DNA of 64,000 nt from an uncultured Flavobacteriaceae bacterium (GTDB taxonomy: Bacteria; Bacteroidota; Bacteroidia; Flavobacteriales; Flavobacteriaceae). Where the stretch lies: NCBI GenBank assembly GCA_947487895.1, contig CANKYF010000005.1:62001-126000 (forward strand). The letters run 5' to 3'. Made by a program: the position numbers and the translations under genes. Shown one piece after another: positions 47,485-55,314 of the stretch. A model generated the notes under the pieces. It had not been told where the DNA came from. It saw nothing but the letters and a program-made list of their open reading frames with translations, and searched no databases. The first letter of the stretch is position 1; every line of letters begins with the position of its first letter.

Positions 47485-47517
47485 CAAAAATAAGAATTTC
47501 TTTTAAATATAGTCAAA
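47485..47517 (-). promoter_or_regulatory. promoter of the ECF sigma gene (-33 TTTG, -7 TATTTTTG)
   Basis: On the minus strand TTTG (47514-47517) is followed after 21 bp by TATTTTTG (47485-47492). This matches the Bacteroidota TTTG...TAnnTTTG layout and lies just upstream of both candidate starts. Confidence 0.6.
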
Positions 47518-47567
47518 TTGGTATGAAAAATTAAATTTCTTTAAAATTATTTGGGATAAAATTTGTT

Positions 47568-48623
47568 TTAAACATCATCAAAATCTACAACTAAAGTTGA
47601 TGAAGTTGGGTGTGCTTGACAAGTTAGAATTAATCCTTCAGCAACTTCACTATCTGTTAAAATATTATTTTGTCTCATAGGAGCATTTCCTTCTTTAACT
47701 CTGGCTAAACAACTGCTACAAATACCTCCTTGGCATGAGTAAGGTGCATCTAGGTCTTTATCTAAAGCAGCTTCTAAAACTGTTTGTTTTTGTGACATTT
47801 CAAAAGATGTTTCTTCATCATCAACAATTACCGTTATTTTAGTTGTCCCATTGTTGGCAGGAGCTTCATTTACTTCTGCTGGTTTGGCTGCTTTAAACAA
47901 TTCAAAATGAATTGTATCTTCTTTAATACCATTTTCAGTTAAAACATCTTTTACAACATGAATCATGGCTTCAGGCCCACAGAGGTAAAAAGCATCAACA
48001 TCTATATCTTTATGTTTATTTTTCATAACATAGTTCACAGTGCTTTTTTCAATTCTACCAAAAAGCGAATTGTCTTCATCTTTTTGACTAAATACAAATT
48101 GAATAGAAAAACGATCTTTATAAGTGTGTTGTAGTTCTAAAAGCTCGTTTAAGAACATAGTATCGTTTGGAGTTTTATTACCATAAACTAAAATTACTTT
48201 ACTATGTACTTCTTCTTCTAGAGCACATTTAATAATGCTTAAAATTGGGGTTATACCACTACCTGCTGCAAAAAGAGCAATGTTTTTAGTTTTATTATCA
48301 TTAGGTTCAAAAGTAAATCTACCGTTTGCAGATGAAACCTCTAAGCTATCCCCTGCTTGTAGTTTTTGGTTAGCATAGGCAGAAAAAGTACCATCAACTA
48401 CTTCTTTTATAGCTACTTTTAATTCATTACTCTTAGGAGATACACATAGGGAGTAATCACGTCTTACCTCATTCCCGTTAATAGTAGTTTTTAGTGTTAT
48501 GTACTGTCCTGCTTTAAATACAAACGTGTCTTTTAAATTTTCAGGAACGTTAAAACTAATGCTAACTGCTTTTTCTGTTTCTCTATTTATATTTTTAATG
48601 CTAAGTGTATGAAATGATGACAT
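47568..48623 (-). CDS. ferredoxin/flavin reductase with 2Fe-2S domain (PaaE/HCP-reductase-like)
   Basis: 351 aa. An N-terminal FAD domain (RDYSLCVSP) and NAD-binding domain (FAAGSGITPILSIIKCAL, YLCGPEAMIHVV), then a plant-type ferredoxin domain at ~265-350 with Cys ligands in SCQGGICSSCLARV and the final Cys in ILTCQAHP. It fits the PaaE/NADH-ferredoxin reductase group that passes electrons from NAD(P)H to a partner oxygenase or reductase. No other phenylacetate genes are nearby, so that label should not be carried over. Transcribed away from the DUF2059 gene. Confidence 0.85.
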   Translation of the reverse strand: MSSFHTLSIKNINRETEKAVSISFNVPENLKDTFVFKAGQYITLKTTINGNEVRRDYSLCVSPKSNELKVAIKEVVDGTFSAYANQKLQAGDSLEVSSANGRFTFEPNDNKTKNIALFAAGSGITPILSIIKCALEEEVHSKVILVYGNKTPNDTMFLNELLELQHTYKDRFSIQFVFSQKDEDNSLFGRIEKSTVNYVMKNKHKDIDVDAFYLCGPEAMIHVVKDVLTENGIKEDTIHFELFKAAKPAEVNEAPANNGTTKITVIVDDEETSFEMSQKQTVLEAALDKDLDAPYSCQGGICSSCLARVKEGNAPMRQNNILTDSEVAEGLILTCQAHPTSSTLVVDFDDV

Positions 48624-48639
48624 CTATAATTGTTTTTTG

Positions 48640-48647
48640 CAAAAATA
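48640..48647 (-). promoter_or_regulatory. putative -7 promoter element of the reductase gene
   Basis: Minus-strand TATTTTTG, matching TAnnTTTG, 17 bp upstream of the ATG at 48623. No obvious -33 TTTG. Confidence 0.4.
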
Positions 48648-48765
48648 ACTAACTATACTTTTAATTTATAGTTATACTTGTAACATTTAATAAAAAATAT
48701 ATACTAACCATGAGGTGTCCTAAAAAAACACATCAAATTCTTTAAAACTTATTAAACCATCTATT

Positions 48766-49173
48766 ATGAAAAAAACACTTCTTTTTTGCGCTTTTATTTG
48801 CTTACTATCTTTTACTGTTCAAGCTCAAGACAATTCAGAATTTAAAAAAGAAACTATTGAATTTATAAAACTTACTGGTTCTGGATCTGCATTTGAAAGC
48901 GCCATAGATCAAATAGGAATGATGGTTTCAGAAACTAATAAAGGTGAATATGTTAAAGAAGCTAGTAAAACATTAGATGCTGTTTATGAAAAACTAGCTG
49001 AAGTTTACATGCAAGAGTTTACTCATGAAGAGATAAAAGAACTTGTCATGTTTTATAATACAACTTTAGGTAAGAAACTAGCTGAAAAACAATTAACACT
49101 TACCCAAAAAGCGATGATGATCGGTCAAAATTGGGGTATGGAAGTACAAGCGCTTGCTCAAAAATATAACTAA
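48766..49173 (+). CDS. DUF2059 domain-containing exported protein
   Basis: 135 aa. Clear signal peptide MKKTLLFCAFICLLSFTVQA with cleavage after QA. The mature part carries the DUF2059 pattern (FTHEEIKELVMFYNTTLGKKLAEKQ). Periplasmic, helical, function unknown. It is 3 bp before the DUF5687 gene, so the two are likely co-transcribed. Confidence 0.85.
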   Translation: MKKTLLFCAFICLLSFTVQAQDNSEFKKETIEFIKLTGSGSAFESAIDQIGMMVSETNKGEYVKEASKTLDAVYEKLAEVYMQEFTHEEIKELVMFYNTTLGKKLAEKQLTLTQKAMMIGQNWGMEVQALAQKYN

Positions 49174-49176
49174 ATC

Positions 49177-50649
49177 ATGATCAAGCATTTTATAAATTTA
49201 GAGTGGAAAGCCTTTTTTAGATCACCATCTTTTAAAACTAACCTCTTTTTTAAAATACTTTTAGGGTTTGCTGCTTTATGGATGATTGTTTCATTTTCTT
49301 TTCTTGGTGTAGGCGTATACTATGTTATTGAAAAGGAGTTGGATAAAGATCCTTTAGTTTTAGTGAATAATTTCTTGATTTTTTATGTGGTATTTGATCT
49401 GGTATTAAGATACTTTCTTCAAAATATGCCTATTGTAAATATAAGGCCTTTGCTATATTTACCCATAAAAAAGGGTAAGGTGGTTCATTTTGCTTTAAAC
49501 AAAACTGTTTTGTCTTTTTTCAATATAGTACATGCGTTCTTTTTTCTGCCTTTTTCTGTGGTTTTAGTTATAGAAGGATATCCATTCTTAAACGTTATGG
49601 GATGGCATTTAGCTATAATGGCACTCATTTATTGTAATAATTTTATCAATGTTTTTGTAAACAGTAAAGATGCTGTTTTCTATACTGTTTTAAGTATAAT
49701 AGTTGTTTTAGGCTTATTGAAGTATTATGAGATTTTTGATATTACAGATTTTACAGCACCAGTATTTCAAGCGTTTTATGATATGCCTTATTTGGCTTTA
49801 ATTCCAATAGCTTTATTAGTTGTTTTATACAAAATGGCGTATAGTTATTTTAAAAGTAATTTTTATTTAGATGCTGGTTTAGCTAAAAAAGTAGAAACAG
49901 TGCAAAGTGAAGATTTTGCTTGGTTGAATAGATTTGGTAGTGTATCCACCTTTTTAAAAAATGATATTAGATTATTAAAAAGAAACAAGCGTTCAAAGAT
50001 GACCATATTAATGAGTGGCATGTTTCTATTTTATGGATTATTGTTTTTTACAGGTGCTGTAGAAGCTTATAAAGGTCCTTTTTGGAGAATTTTTGCAGGC
50101 ATATTTGTTTCAGGAGGATTCTTATTTAATTTCGGACAATTTGTACCAAGTTGGGATAGTGCATACTACCCATTAATGATGAGTCAAAATATCACTTACA
50201 AAGAATACATTTCATCAAAATGGTATTTAATGGTTATGGCTACTATTGTTTCAACCATCTTATCAGTATTTTATTTATACTTTGGTTGGCAAGCCTATGC
50301 TGCTGTTGTTGTTGGTGCTATTTATAATATTGGGGTGAACTCACATATGGTACTTTGGGGCGGAGCTTATATAAAAACACCTATAGACTTAACATCTAAT
50401 AAGAAAGCTTTTGGAGATAAAAAATCTTTTAATGCTAAAACCCTATTACTTACTATTCCAAAACTAGTACTACCAATGGTTATTTATGCTATTGGACATT
50501 TTACATTAGGTGAAACTTTTGGTTTTACTTTAGTTGCCTTATTCGGAATTGCTGGGTTTTTATTCAAAAACAAGGTTTTTGACATTATTGAAAAAATATA
50601 TAAATCTGAAAAGTATAAAACGCTTTCAGCTTATAAACAAAACAGTTAA
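49177..50649 (+). CDS. DUF5687 family membrane protein (ABC exporter permease)
   Basis: 490 aa, about ten transmembrane helices, with cytoplasmic loops such as FLKNDIRLLKRNKRSKMT. The family DUF5687 pairs with an adjacent ABC ATPase, as here (5 bp apart). It probably forms the membrane half of an exporter of unknown substrate. No nucleotide-binding domain of its own. Confidence 0.85.
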   Translation: MIKHFINLEWKAFFRSPSFKTNLFFKILLGFAALWMIVSFSFLGVGVYYVIEKELDKDPLVLVNNFLIFYVVFDLVLRYFLQNMPIVNIRPLLYLPIKKGKVVHFALNKTVLSFFNIVHAFFFLPFSVVLVIEGYPFLNVMGWHLAIMALIYCNNFINVFVNSKDAVFYTVLSIIVVLGLLKYYEIFDITDFTAPVFQAFYDMPYLALIPIALLVVLYKMAYSYFKSNFYLDAGLAKKVETVQSEDFAWLNRFGSVSTFLKNDIRLLKRNKRSKMTILMSGMFLFYGLLFFTGAVEAYKGPFWRIFAGIFVSGGFLFNFGQFVPSWDSAYYPLMMSQNITYKEYISSKWYLMVMATIVSTILSVFYLYFGWQAYAAVVVGAIYNIGVNSHMVLWGGAYIKTPIDLTSNKKAFGDKKSFNAKTLLLTIPKLVLPMVIYAIGHFTLGETFGFTLVALFGIAGFLFKNKVFDIIEKIYKSEKYKTLSAYKQNS

Positions 50650-50654
50650 ACATT

Positions 50655-51350
50655 ATGATTACTACATCAAATCTTTCAAAAACATATAATAACAATCAAG
50701 TTTTAAATATTGAAGCTTTAGAAATCCCTAAAGGTCAAAGTTTTGGGCTTGTAGGTAATAATGGTGCTGGAAAAACTACATATTTCAGCTTATTGTTAGA
50801 TTTAATACAACCCACTACGGGGCATATCATTAGTAATGAAGTTCAAGTTAATAAAAGCGAAGACTGGAAACCATTCACATCTGCTTTTATAGATGAAAGC
50901 TTTTTAATTGGGTATTTAACTCCAGAAGAGTATTTCTACTTTATTGGTGAATTACGAGGACAAAATAAAGCAGATGTTGATGCTTTAGTGGCACAATACG
51001 AAGACTTTTTTCATGGTGAAATTCTAGGGCAAAAAAAATATTTAAGAGACTTAAGTAAAGGAAATCAAAAAAAGGCAGGTATTGTTGCTGCTTTAATAGG
51101 GAATCCTGAAGTAATTATTTTAGATGAGCCCTTTGCCAATTTAGACCCTACTACGCAATTTAGGTTAAAAGGTATTGTAAAAGATTTAGCGGGAAAACAA
51201 GGAGTTACTGTTTTGATTTCTAGTCATGATTTATTGCATGTAACAGATGTTAGCGAACGTATTGTAGTGCTTGAAAAAGGAGAAATAGTAAAAGATTTAG
51301 TAACTAGTGAAGCTACATTAAAAGAGCTTGAAAATCACTTTGCTGGCTAG
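50655..51350 (+). CDS. ABC transporter ATP-binding protein
   Basis: 231 aa nucleotide-binding subunit. Walker A GNNGAGKTT (~35-43), signature LSKGNQKKAGIVAAL, Walker B VIILDEPFANLDP and a following SSHD switch histidine. Partner of the preceding DUF5687 permease. Confidence 0.95.
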   Translation: MITTSNLSKTYNNNQVLNIEALEIPKGQSFGLVGNNGAGKTTYFSLLLDLIQPTTGHIISNEVQVNKSEDWKPFTSAFIDESFLIGYLTPEEYFYFIGELRGQNKADVDALVAQYEDFFHGEILGQKKYLRDLSKGNQKKAGIVAALIGNPEVIILDEPFANLDPTTQFRLKGIVKDLAGKQGVTVLISSHDLLHVTDVSERIVVLEKGEIVKDLVTSEATLKELENHFAG

Positions 51351-51354
51351 AACT

Positions 51355-51404
51355 TATTTTTGATTTTATAGGTATATTAGAAAAGATGTTTATTTTTACG
51401 GCTA
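51355..51404 (+). promoter_or_regulatory. putative promoter elements before the 51406 hairpin
   Basis: TATTTTTG at 51355-51362 fits TAnnTTTG, and TATTTTTA at 51391-51398 is a near match. The 16-mer tttatttttacggcta ending at 51404 also occurs before the M23 gene (3503-3518). A transcript starting from the second element would begin about where the hairpin arm starts at 51406. Confidence 0.45.
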
Positions 51405-51405
51405 T

Positions 51406-51567
51406 ATACCTCAAATAAAGGGAAAAGGCTTAGTAAAAAACGCTGGAGTTTTTTGTTTAGATGAAAAAGAAAAATAGTGCATAGCCTTGATTATGGATTA
51501 TTTTTATTTTGAGATATAGGCGAAAAAGAACAAGTTTTAGCAAGTTTTTTTCCTTTATTTGAGGTAT
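51406..51567 (+). ncRNA. candidate structured RNA (6S-like or sprE leader)
   Basis: A long imperfect inverted repeat: arm 51406-51438 and arm 51535-51567. Sixteen perfect pairs (atacctcaaataaagg/cctttatttgaggtat) are followed by ten more pairs, including three G-T pairs, then a two-base mismatch and five further pairs. The G-T pairs are G-U in a plus-strand RNA but C-A mismatches in the minus strand, so only the plus transcript folds fully. The ~96-nt interior has a short cgct/ggcg pairing and a large open region. A long closing stem with a big internal bubble and a total of ~160 nt resembles 6S RNA (Flavobacteria have a 6S-Flavo class), but this was not searched. It ends ~54 bp before sprE. 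Confidence 0.5.
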
Positions 51568-51620
51568 CAAATAATAATAACTAGTGTTTATTAGTTATGT
51601 ATTAGACTAAAAAACCAAAA

Positions 51621-54191
51621 TTGAAAACATCTTACAAAGTCATATTTGCCTCAGTTTTATCTACTTTTTTAATAGTAAGCTGCTCTAGAAAAAAAGATAA
51701 ATTCATTAACAGGAACTTTCATGCTGTTACCGCAGAGTTTAATGCTTTGTATAATGGTTATAATGCTCTAGAGCAAGGAAGAAATAATTTAAATGAAAGT
51801 TATTTTGATGACTATTGGAACGTTTTACCAATAGAGCGTATGCAAATTACTGATGAGGTAGTGCTTCCAGGTCAGTCTAAAAATGAAGATTTTACCAGAG
51901 CCGAAGAAAAGGCGGTAAAGGCTATTCAAAAACACAGTATGAATATTGAGGGAAAAGAAAGAAACCCTCAAATGGATGAAGCCTATTTACTTTTGGGTAA
52001 AGCTAGATATTTCGATCAGCGATTTATCCCATCTTTAGAAGCCTTCAATTATATACTTTATAAGTATCCTGCAAGCGATAAAATAAATCAAGCCAAAGTT
52101 TGGCGAGAAAAATCGAACATTCGTTTAGATAATAATGAGCTTGCTATAAAGAATTTAAAGCGTTTGCTTTATCAAGAAGATTTAGAAGGTCAAGATTTAG
52201 CAGATGCAACTTCAATGTTAGCGCAGGCTTATGTGAATACTAAGTCTTTAGATAGTGCTATTACACAATTAGAAATAGCATCAAACGCTACTAAAAGTAA
52301 TGATGAAAGAGGACGTTACCGTTTCATTCAAGGGCAATTATATAATAAATTAGGAGATAAAGACAGTGCCAATTATTCTTTTGATAGAGTTATAGAATTG
52401 AATAGAAGAACGCCTAGAATCTACATGATTACGGCTCATCTGGAAAAAATTAAAAACTTCGATTTTGAAAATGGTAATAAATTAGAAGTTTCAGAATTAT
52501 TAGCTGAATTGGAGGAAAACCGTGAAAACAGACCGTTTTTAGATAAAATATATCATAGAATAGGTGCTTTCAATCTAAAAAATGGATCAGATTCTATAGC
52601 TACCGCTTACTTTAATAAATCTTTAAGAGAAAAGTCTCCAGATAAAACACTTAATGCCAGAAATTATGAGATTCTGGGTGATATGAATTTTGATAAATCT
52701 ATTTATAGAGATGCTGGGTTGTATTATGACAGTACTATGAATAGTTTGGTGAAAGATTCTAAACCCTATAGAATCATGAAACGAAAAAGAGACAATCTAG
52801 AAGATGTTATTTATTACGAAGGCATTGCACAGGTAACAGATAGTATATTACATTTGGTGAATTTATCTGAAGAAGATAGAATAGCACATTTTGAAACTTT
52901 TATAGAGAAATTAAAGGCAAAAGCCGAAGCAGAAAAAAAAGAACAAGAAAAGCAAGAGGCGTTAAAACGTAACAATGGCTTAGTAACTGTTAATAATAAT
53001 ATAAGAAGACCAACGGGTCCTGGTGGTATTCCTGGGCAAGCTGCTGCAAAATTTTATTTCTATAACCCTACAACAGTAGCTTTTGGTAAAAACGAATTTG
53101 TGAAAATATGGGGAGACAGGGCTTTAGAAGATAATTGGCGTTGGTCTAATCGTAGTTCTGGAGTTTCAAATACTGTAGTAGCAACAGATGTGTTAGCTAC
53201 AGCTTCAGAAGAAGAGAAATTTGATCCTACTTTTTATATATCTAAAATTCCTTCAGAAGAAAAAGAAATTGATAGTATCTCTAGAGAAAGAAATTATGCG
53301 TACTATCAATTAGGACTTATTTATAAAGAAAAATTTAAAGAGTTTGAGTTGTCTAAAAGTAAATTTCAAGACTTATTAAATAGCAATCCTGAAGAGCGTT
53401 TAATATTGCCTTCAAAATATAATTTGTATAAAATTTATGAAGCCTTAGGAGAAAATGATGAAGCTTCTATTGCTAAAGAAGAGATACTTAAAAACTACCC
53501 TGAATCTAGATATGCGACTATTTTAAGTAACCCAGATTTGTTATCTCAAAGAGATGAAAATAGTCCGGAGCGCTTATATGAGAAATTGTATGAAAAACAC
53601 GAAAATCAGGAGTATGCAGAAGTGATATCCAAATGTGATGAATATATTAATTTATATGATGGTGAAGATATCATTCCTAAATTCGAGCTTTTAAAGGCTA
53701 CAGCATCTGCAAGATTATATGGTTTTGAGCCTTATCAAAAAGCCATTAATTACATTGCTGTGACTTATGCTAATACGCAAGAAGGATTACATGCTCAAGA
53801 TCTAGCAAACAAAGTTTTGCCAAAGCTAGCAAATAAAGAATTTTTAAATGAAAATGAAGATTTGCCAGGATACTATAAAGTTATTTTTAAGTTCGATAAT
53901 GAAGGAACTGAAGCAATATTAGAATTCAAAAAGTTATTAGATGAAGAAATTCTTAAGTCTATTAAGTACTATGAATTAACATCTTCTTTAGATGTTTACA
54001 ATGAAAACACAACCTTTGTTGTAGTACACGGTTTAAAGAATGGGGTAGTAGCAAAAACCTTTGATCAACTTTTAACTAAAGAGAACAATAAAAAGTTAAA
54101 AAAGCCTTACTTTGCAGTTGCTTCTTCGAATTATCAAATAATTCAGATTCATAAAAACCTAGAAACCTTTTTAAACGTATATAATAACTAA
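51621..54191 (+). CDS. sprE: gliding motility / type IX secretion lipoprotein SprE (PorW-like)
   Basis: 856 aa. Signal sequence with lipobox-like LIVSC (Cys21), followed by the family N-terminus NRNFHAVTAEFNALYNGYNAL. Multiple TPR-like helical repeats, a charged coiled-coil stretch near 430-450 and the conserved segment FYFYNPTTVAFGKNEF-KIWG (~475-495). SprE is required for gliding and for type IX secretion. The start codon is TTG; no ATG is suitable. It is followed 25 bp later by the bactofilin gene and the ATPase operon. Confidence 0.88.
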   Translation: MKTSYKVIFASVLSTFLIVSCSRKKDKFINRNFHAVTAEFNALYNGYNALEQGRNNLNESYFDDYWNVLPIERMQITDEVVLPGQSKNEDFTRAEEKAVKAIQKHSMNIEGKERNPQMDEAYLLLGKARYFDQRFIPSLEAFNYILYKYPASDKINQAKVWREKSNIRLDNNELAIKNLKRLLYQEDLEGQDLADATSMLAQAYVNTKSLDSAITQLEIASNATKSNDERGRYRFIQGQLYNKLGDKDSANYSFDRVIELNRRTPRIYMITAHLEKIKNFDFENGNKLEVSELLAELEENRENRPFLDKIYHRIGAFNLKNGSDSIATAYFNKSLREKSPDKTLNARNYEILGDMNFDKSIYRDAGLYYDSTMNSLVKDSKPYRIMKRKRDNLEDVIYYEGIAQVTDSILHLVNLSEEDRIAHFETFIEKLKAKAEAEKKEQEKQEALKRNNGLVTVNNNIRRPTGPGGIPGQAAAKFYFYNPTTVAFGKNEFVKIWGDRALEDNWRWSNRSSGVSNTVVATDVLATASEEEKFDPTFYISKIPSEEKEIDSISRERNYAYYQLGLIYKEKFKEFELSKSKFQDLLNSNPEERLILPSKYNLYKIYEALGENDEASIAKEEILKNYPESRYATILSNPDLLSQRDENSPERLYEKLYEKHENQEYAEVISKCDEYINLYDGEDIIPKFELLKATASARLYGFEPYQKAINYIAVTYANTQEGLHAQDLANKVLPKLANKEFLNENEDLPGYYKVIFKFDNEGTEAILEFKKLLDEEILKSIKYYELTSSLDVYNENTTFVVVHGLKNGVVAKTFDQLLTKENNKKLKKPYFAVASSNYQIIQIHKNLETFLNVYNN

Positions 54192-54216
54192 TAGCGCACA
54201 TAATAATAAATAGAGT

Positions 54217-54627
54217 ATGTTTTCCGAAAATAAAAAGACTAAAATGGTAGAAAATACATCGAGCCAAAACATTATAGCTCAGGGAACTAAAATTGTTGGA
54301 GACCTTAATAGTGAGGGAGATTTTAGAATTGATGGTTTAATTGAGGGTAATGTTAGAACCTCAGGGAAAGTAGTTGTTGGTAAGTCTGGATTTGTTAAGG
54401 GAACTTTACAAGGAACAGACGCCTATTTTGAAGGTAAATTTTCTGGTAAATTAGCATTATCGGGTACTTTAACTTTAAAATCTACTGCCGATATTGATGG
54501 TGAAGTGACTGCAGGAAAACTTGCTGTAGAGCCAGGAGCTAACTTTAACGTAACTTGTGTTATGAAAGGGAGCGGGCAACAAGTAATTAATAAAAGTCCA
54601 CAAAAACCAAAAGCTTTAACTAATTAA
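54217..54627 (+). CDS. bactofilin (polymer-forming cytoskeletal protein)
   Basis: 136 aa, central DUF583/bactofilin beta-helix with repeating glycine turns (GTKIVGDLNSEGDFRIDGLIEGNV, GKVVVGKSGFVKGTL, LSGTLTLKSTADIDGEVTAGKLAV). No signal peptide. Bactofilins polymerise without nucleotides and organise envelope or morphogenesis. Located between sprE and the ATPase genes. Confidence 0.92.
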   Translation: MFSENKKTKMVENTSSQNIIAQGTKIVGDLNSEGDFRIDGLIEGNVRTSGKVVVGKSGFVKGTLQGTDAYFEGKFSGKLALSGTLTLKSTADIDGEVTAGKLAVEPGANFNVTCVMKGSGQQVINKSPQKPKALTN

Positions 54628-54658
54628 GAAAACATCATCGTTTCTTAGGTTCACCACT

Positions 54659-54838
54659 ATGGCCTTACAAATGGGTTTAACCATTTATTTAGGTTCCAAG
54701 CTGGGTGAATGGTTAGATAATAAATACTCAAATGACAACCAGTTGTATACTAAAGTTTGCACACTGGTATCGGTGTTTTTAGCCATATTTTCAATAATAG
54801 TTCAAGTTACTAAACTTTCAAAAAAAGATAATGATTAA
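54659..54838 (+). CDS. AtpZ/AtpI-like small membrane protein
   Basis: Short frame of 59 aa encoding two predicted transmembrane helices with LQMGLTIYLGSKLGEWLDNKY and VSVFLAIFSIIVQV, the shape of AtpZ/AtpI proteins found before atpB. In the same frame the upstream codons read KKTSSFLRFTT, which looks like the family's N-terminal part. The true start may therefore be a rare ATT at 54623, overlapping the bactofilin stop, rather than the ATG at 54659. It overlaps the next gene by 8 bp. It is a likely ATP synthase assembly or ion-channel helper. Confidence 0.7.
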   Translation: MALQMGLTIYLGSKLGEWLDNKYSNDNQLYTKVCTLVSVFLAIFSIIVQVTKLSKKDND

Positions 54839-55211
54839 ACGTATTGCTATATTTACAATTGTAGTTATAGTGCTGTTTTTAGCATCTTATTCTTTACATG
54901 ACTATATTTTATTATCTAAAGAGATAGATTTAGTCTTTTCTCTATTTAACATATATCTATATTATGCAGTTTCTGCAATTTTAATCTATGGAATAGTAGA
55001 AGCAATATCAAGTAAATTACCAAATCAAGCTGGTTATGCTTTTTTGGCTTCTATTTTTTTAAAAATAGGGTTCTTTGTACTCATATTTCAGTCTACAATT
55101 TTTACAGATATTCCTTTAACCAAACCCGAGAGGTTTTCATTAGTTATACCTTTATTTCTGTTTTTAATAATTGAAACGGTTGCAATTTCTAAACTCTTAA
55201 ATAACAAATAG
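54831..55211 (+). CDS. small membrane protein of the ATPase operon (DUF6168-like)
   Basis: 126 aa, four predicted transmembrane helices separated by short charged loops. It overlaps the AtpZ-like gene and precedes atpB, the place taken in flavobacteria by a family I recall as DUF6168. A helper in F0 assembly is plausible but unproven; nothing else is recognisable. Confidence 0.6.
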   Translation: MIKRIAIFTIVVIVLFLASYSLHDYILLSKEIDLVFSLFNIYLYYAVSAILIYGIVEAISSKLPNQAGYAFLASIFLKIGFFVLIFQSTIFTDIPLTKPERFSLVIPLFLFLIIETVAISKLLNNK

Positions 55212-55254
55212 ATTTAGAAAAAAATAAGCTAAAAAAAACAAAGATTAAAAAGGG

Positions 55255-55284
55255 TTTGTAGTTCTAATTAATTGTGTACCTTTG
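55255..55284 (+). promoter_or_regulatory. promoter of atpB (-33 TTTG, -7 TACCTTTG)
   Basis: TTTG (55255-55258) and TACCTTTG (55277-55284), separated by 18 bp, are an exact match to the Bacteroidota TTTG/TAnnTTTG promoter. It lies 30 bp before the atpB start, after a gap of 70 bp from the preceding gene. Confidence 0.7.
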
Positions 55285-55314
55285 CACGAAAATTTAACGA
55301 CCATAATCATAGGT

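Noticed and set aside
47568-48623. Phenylacetyl-CoA epoxidase subunit E (PaaE) as a named function
   Set aside because: Domain layout fits, but no paaABCD or other phenylacetate genes are nearby; only the general reductase name is supported.
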